This document shows positions 60,977-64,000 of a DNA stretch of 64,000 bases, one piece after another. Source of the stretch: Rhodobiaceae bacterium (GTDB taxonomy: Bacteria; Pseudomonadota; Alphaproteobacteria; Rhizobiales; Tepidamorphaceae). The notes under the pieces are model-generated. The model saw only the letters and a program-made list of their open reading frames with translations. It did no database searches and was not told the DNA's origin. The translations under genes and the position numbers were made by a program. Within the stretch, counting starts at the first letter, position 1. Each line of letters begins with the position of its first letter. The DNA is taken from contig JACKJP010000004.1 in the NCBI GenBank assembly GCA_020637895.1, positions 1-64,000 on the forward strand, in the 5' to 3' direction.

Positions 60977-62209
60977 ATGAGCAAAGACAAGGTTTCAGGG
61001 GCAGAAGCCCGCTTCGCCCTGCGTGACAATCCGCCGCCGGAGTTCATTGAGGAGATGCGCCGGCGCTTCCCGGTCGAGCGCGAGGTAGACGAACTGTTCG
61101 TGCGCAAGATGCAGCGCCGTTCGGGCGAGCCCTACCATCGCATTTCCATGGAGGAGCTTTCTGAGCGCCTGGACCGGATGCTGACCGATCTCAAGGTGCC
61201 CAATTACAAGGTGACCGACACGCGCTGGTTCACGGGCGGCGTCTCCAAGATCCAGATGGGCTTTACGCTGGAATGGGACGATCCGGAAACCGGCCACCGC
61301 AAGGAGCGCCTTGTGGTGCGCATGGACCCCAAGGAAGGTTCCAACACGACAAGCCGCCTGCGTGAATATGAATTGCTGAACGCCTTTGAGGGCGTTCTGC
61401 CGGTTCCCCACGCCTATTGGCTCGATCGTGACGCGAAATGGTTTCCCGAACCGGCCCTGATCTACGCCTTCGCCGAAGGCGTGACCAAGCCGCAGACGAC
61501 GCAGACCGGTCAGGTCAGCGGCCTCGGCACGAATTTCGGGCCGGAACTTCGCAAGAAACTTGCGCCGCAGTTCATGCAGCATCTGGCCGCGATCCACACG
61601 TTCGATTTCACCGGCCACACATTCGAGAGCATGGAGCTGCCGCCCGTCGGCACAACCCATAATACCGAATGGCAGCTCAATCGCGCCTTGCGCATCTGGG
61701 AGGAAGACCGCGGCGAGGACTATCCGCTCATGGACGTCGCCGCGAACTGGCTGCGCGACAACATGCCAGTGCTCGACTATGTCAGCGTGGTTCATGGCGA
61801 CTTCCGCAGCGGCAATTTCCTGTTCGATGAAAAGACGGGAAAGATCAATGCATGGCTCGACTGGGAACGCGCACATCTGGGTGACCGCCATCGCGACCTT
61901 GCGTGGATGACACAGCACGCGATGGGTCACTACAGCGAGGACGGCAAGACATACTATGTCTGCGGCCTTGTTCCGGAAGACGAGTTCTATGAACGCTACG
62001 AGGAAATTTCCGGCCTCAAGATCGATCCGAAGCGAATTGCCTATTACAACATGCTCAATCGCTTCATGATCATTGCCTCCGCGCGTGCCACCGCCTACCG
62101 CGTGCCCAAGCTCGGCAAATCGCATCAGGATGTGTTGCTGATGCGGGTAACGGGAATCGTTCCGACGATTTCGGCGGATCTTTCAAAGGCGCTGAGGGAG
62201 GTAATCTGA
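60977..62209 (+). CDS. Aminoglycoside-phosphotransferase (APH)-family kinase-like protein
   Basis: A 410-residue protein kinase-fold enzyme. Catalytic loop VVHGDFRSGNFLFDE (HGDxxxxN) and metal-binding Asp in INAWLDWERAHLGDRHRDLAWM; the N-lobe holds RLVVRMDPKEG. Similar genes cluster with acyl-CoA dehydrogenases, where they may phosphorylate a hydroxy acid or its CoA ester, as in ACAD10/11-type 4-phosphovalerate catabolism. Coupled to the next gene by TGATG. Confidence 0.82.
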   Translation: MSKDKVSGAEARFALRDNPPPEFIEEMRRRFPVEREVDELFVRKMQRRSGEPYHRISMEELSERLDRMLTDLKVPNYKVTDTRWFTGGVSKIQMGFTLEWDDPETGHRKERLVVRMDPKEGSNTTSRLREYELLNAFEGVLPVPHAYWLDRDAKWFPEPALIYAFAEGVTKPQTTQTGQVSGLGTNFGPELRKKLAPQFMQHLAAIHTFDFTGHTFESMELPPVGTTHNTEWQLNRALRIWEEDRGEDYPLMDVAANWLRDNMPVLDYVSVVHGDFRSGNFLFDEKTGKINAWLDWERAHLGDRHRDLAWMTQHAMGHYSEDGKTYYVCGLVPEDEFYERYEEISGLKIDPKRIAYYNMLNRFMIIASARATAYRVPKLGKSHQDVLLMRVTGIVPTISADLSKALREVI

Positions 62210-62727
62210 TGGACCGTACAGATGTTGGCCTGAAGGCCGTGGCAAAAGCGCTGACCGACGTTATCGGGCCTTCGATAGACCCGAAGGACCCGCTCGCGAA
62301 GGAACAGCTAAAGCTCGCCGTCGACTACATTGAATTCGTCCGCGCACGCTACGACGACATTCATGCGCGCGAGCGGTTCGACCTGAAGCACTACTCGCGC
62401 ATGGCCGATGCCATCGGCAAATCGGGACTGCCGTCTTCTGAGGCTTCGCGCCTTGCCGGCGCACGCGACGAAGCGGCCAGGACGCTGGCAGACGTTGAGG
62501 CGACGACACCGCAGGTGCGAACCGCCGCAATGGAACTGGCTGCTGTTGTCGCCGATGTCGTGCAGAAGGCGCCCTCTTTCGGCAGCGAAGTCCGCCACAA
62601 GATCGAGATCGCCGTACTTGATGCGACCGACGAACGCGTCGCGATGGAACGCGCCTGGTATCTGCCGATGGGCTTCGATCCGACGCCGCAACTGGCAGGC
62701 GATCTTGCCGAATTGCTGAAGGGCTGA
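62209..62727 (+). CDS. Conserved hypothetical protein, mostly helical
   Basis: A 172-residue protein that I cannot assign. It is strongly helical and charged (KEQLKLAVDYIEFVRARYDDIHARERFDLKHY; ARDEAARTLADVEATTPQVRTAAMELAAVVADVV), with YLPMGFDPTPQLAGDL near the end, and no signal peptide or Cys motif. The start overlaps the kinase-like gene stop as TGATG, so the two are probably made together and the protein may be its partner. Confidence 0.65.
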   Translation: MDRTDVGLKAVAKALTDVIGPSIDPKDPLAKEQLKLAVDYIEFVRARYDDIHARERFDLKHYSRMADAIGKSGLPSSEASRLAGARDEAARTLADVEATTPQVRTAAMELAAVVADVVQKAPSFGSEVRHKIEIAVLDATDERVAMERAWYLPMGFDPTPQLAGDLAELLKG

Positions 62728-62808
62728 CACGATCGGCGTCCAAACTGCAATATTGCGCTCATCGCCGGTCGCCCGGCGGTGGGCGAATTTTTCCCGGGAC
62801 GCAGACGC

Positions 62809-63375
62809 ATGACCCTTCCGCCACCTGTCGCCAGAACGCCCAACCATACGCGCACCGTAATTTTCGACAGCTTCGAGCGCGAAGACGGGCTTTACGATGT
62901 CGAAGCCCGCGTCACGGACCGCAAGCACTTCACTTTTCCCGAGCGCGAGCGCGGCCAGCTGACCCCGGGCACAGCGCAACATGACATCGTGACACGCGTA
63001 ACCTTCGACAAGGATCTGATCGTTCGCGACATCGCGATCGAACTTGCGACCGTCCCCTTCTCATTCTGCGCCGGCAGCACGGCGGCGCTGCCGGGGCTCA
63101 TCGGCCGGTCGCTCGCGCGCGGCTGGCGCAAGAGCATCCAGGAAGTGCTCGGCGGAACCACCGGCTGCACCCACACGCGCGAACTGCTGACGGGCATTCC
63201 GACCATCGCGATCCAGACGCTGGTCTCAAGGGCCGACAAGGAACTGTTTGACGCCGGTGGCACCGACACGCAGCGCACCGAACGGCCCATCTTCCTCGGC
63301 GGCTGTCATACGTGGAGCATGGATAGCCCGGTCGTGGAGGAATATTTCCCGCAATTTGCAGTGAAGCCTGAATAA
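62809..63375 (+). CDS. DUF2889-family protein
   Basis: A 188-residue protein. Family landmarks are PNHTRTVIFDSFEREDGLYDVEARVTDRK, QHDIVTRVTFDKDLIVRDIAIELATVPFSFC, GWRKSIQEVLGGTTGCTHTRELLTGIPTIAIQT. DUF2889 proteins occur in steroid and aromatic degradation clusters without a settled function. An upstream GTG (62779) would add ten residues; neither start has a clear ribosome binding site. Confidence 0.75.
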   Translation: MTLPPPVARTPNHTRTVIFDSFEREDGLYDVEARVTDRKHFTFPERERGQLTPGTAQHDIVTRVTFDKDLIVRDIAIELATVPFSFCAGSTAALPGLIGRSLARGWRKSIQEVLGGTTGCTHTRELLTGIPTIAIQTLVSRADKELFDAGGTDTQRTERPIFLGGCHTWSMDSPVVEEYFPQFAVKPE

Positions 63376-63517
63376 GTTCGCGGCAAACCGCCTAAGCACC
63401 GATCTGAACGGGATTCGGTTGATCGTCGCGCTGAATCTGGTTTATCAATTTCCCAATGGTTGAGCCTTTTACAACAGCGGCCGATGAACGGCCGGCAACA
63501 CGAGTTGGGAGAAAACG

Positions 63518-64000
63518 ATGACTTCAGATAGTGGCCGCGTCTGGCTTGTTACCGGTTGCGATTCCGGCATGGGACACCACATCGCCGAAACGGCGTTGAA
63601 AAACGGCGACAGCGTCGCCGCGACAATACTGGCGAAAGGCGACACAGGGCCGCTCAGCGAAAAATACGGCAACCGATGCCGTTACTATCACCTCGACGTG
63701 CGCGACACGGCCATGGTCAAGGAAGTCGTTGCCCGCGCGGAGCGGGATTTCGGCCGCATCGACGTGCTGATGAACAATGCCGGGTATGGCTTGCACGGCG
63801 CGCTCGAGGAAACGGCCGAGGACGAGTATCGCCGGCTTTTTGACGTCAATGTCTTCGGCCTTTCAGAAGTCACCCGGGCGGCGTTGCCCGGAATGCGCGC
63901 CCGGCGCGCGGGACGCATCATCAACACCGCATCACTGGCCGGATTTGCCGGCAAGATGGGCCTCGCCTTCTACTGCGCCTCCAAATTCGCGGTGGCCGGA
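63518..64000 (+). CDS. Short-chain dehydrogenase/reductase, 5' part (runs off the window)
   Basis: The frame is open from ATG 63518 to the window end, 161 codons. It shows the cofactor motif TGCDSGMG, MNNAGYG, and the catalytic Ser/YCASK (NTASLAGFAGKMGLAFYCASKFA). GGGAGA lies 6 nt before the ATG. An NAD(P)-dependent oxidoreductase, substrate unknown. The gap before it (63376-63517) shows nothing else. Confidence 0.88.
   Translation, partial: MTSDSGRVWLVTGCDSGMGHHIAETALKNGDSVAATILAKGDTGPLSEKYGNRCRYYHLDVRDTAMVKEVVARAERDFGRIDVLMNNAGYGLHGALEETAEDEYRRLFDVNVFGLSEVTRAALPGMRARRAGRIINTASLAGFAGKMGLAFYCASKFAVAG

Overview
The window is high-G+C bacterial chromosome, densely packed with short intergenic gaps, many 1-4 nt start/stop overlaps and GGAG-type ribosome binding sites. 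Three things point to an alphaproteobacterium, probably Hyphomicrobiales (rhizobia-like): a NasS/NasT-type nitrate operon with an RNA attenuator, a HmuSTUV haem locus with two TGA-N9-TCA (RirA/IRO-type) boxes, and a transglutaminase/DUF2126/ATP-grasp/alpha-E cluster. The placement is an inference. I saw no rRNA, tRNA, CRISPR array, prophage or insertion sequence.

Layout. 1-1456: 3' end of a molybdopterin oxidoreductase gene. 1466-5432: an ectoine/amino-acid-type ABC importer (EhuABCD-like) with a divergent GntR regulator. 5436-11629: a leftward cluster of two CYP101-like P450s, one [2Fe-2S] ferredoxin, a monooxygenase-like small protein and an SDR, followed by a DUF898 membrane protein and an M48 protease. 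11791-19825: a peptide-type ABC importer (its fused ATPase carries an apparent frameshift), a terminal allophanate hydrolase gene and a GntR regulator. 19912-20787: a BKACE-family gene. 20922-27558: transglutaminase-DUF2126, an ATP-grasp/alpha-E fusion and a second transglutaminase, a conserved but functionally unresolved system.

27553-42093: nitrate assimilation. One long leftward operon runs nrtA-nrtB-nrtCD-nirB-nirD-nasA-cysG: uptake of nitrate, reduction to nitrite and ammonium, and supply of sirohaem for NirB. Its 5' leader holds two hexaloop hairpins that overlap a strong intrinsic terminator, the arrangement read by ANTAR proteins. The matching sensor and antiterminator, nasS and nasT, lie just upstream. 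An HxlR regulator and a divergent FMN reductase sit between the two parts.

42343-48341: acyl-CoA metabolism (MaoC-like hydratase; quinone-oxidoreductase-like MDR, SDR and two acyl-CoA synthetases). 48480-48923: a CBS-domain protein. 49108-58414: haem/iron uptake (TonB receptor, HemP, HmuS, HmuT, HmuU, HmuV, TonB, two ExbDs, ExbB and an exported cysteine protein). 58559-64000: an acyl-CoA dehydrogenase diverging from a DUF7064-like protein, an APH-family kinase-like protein, an unknown protein, a DUF2889 protein and a partial SDR; this looks like part of a lipid, terpenoid or steroid-type catabolic region.
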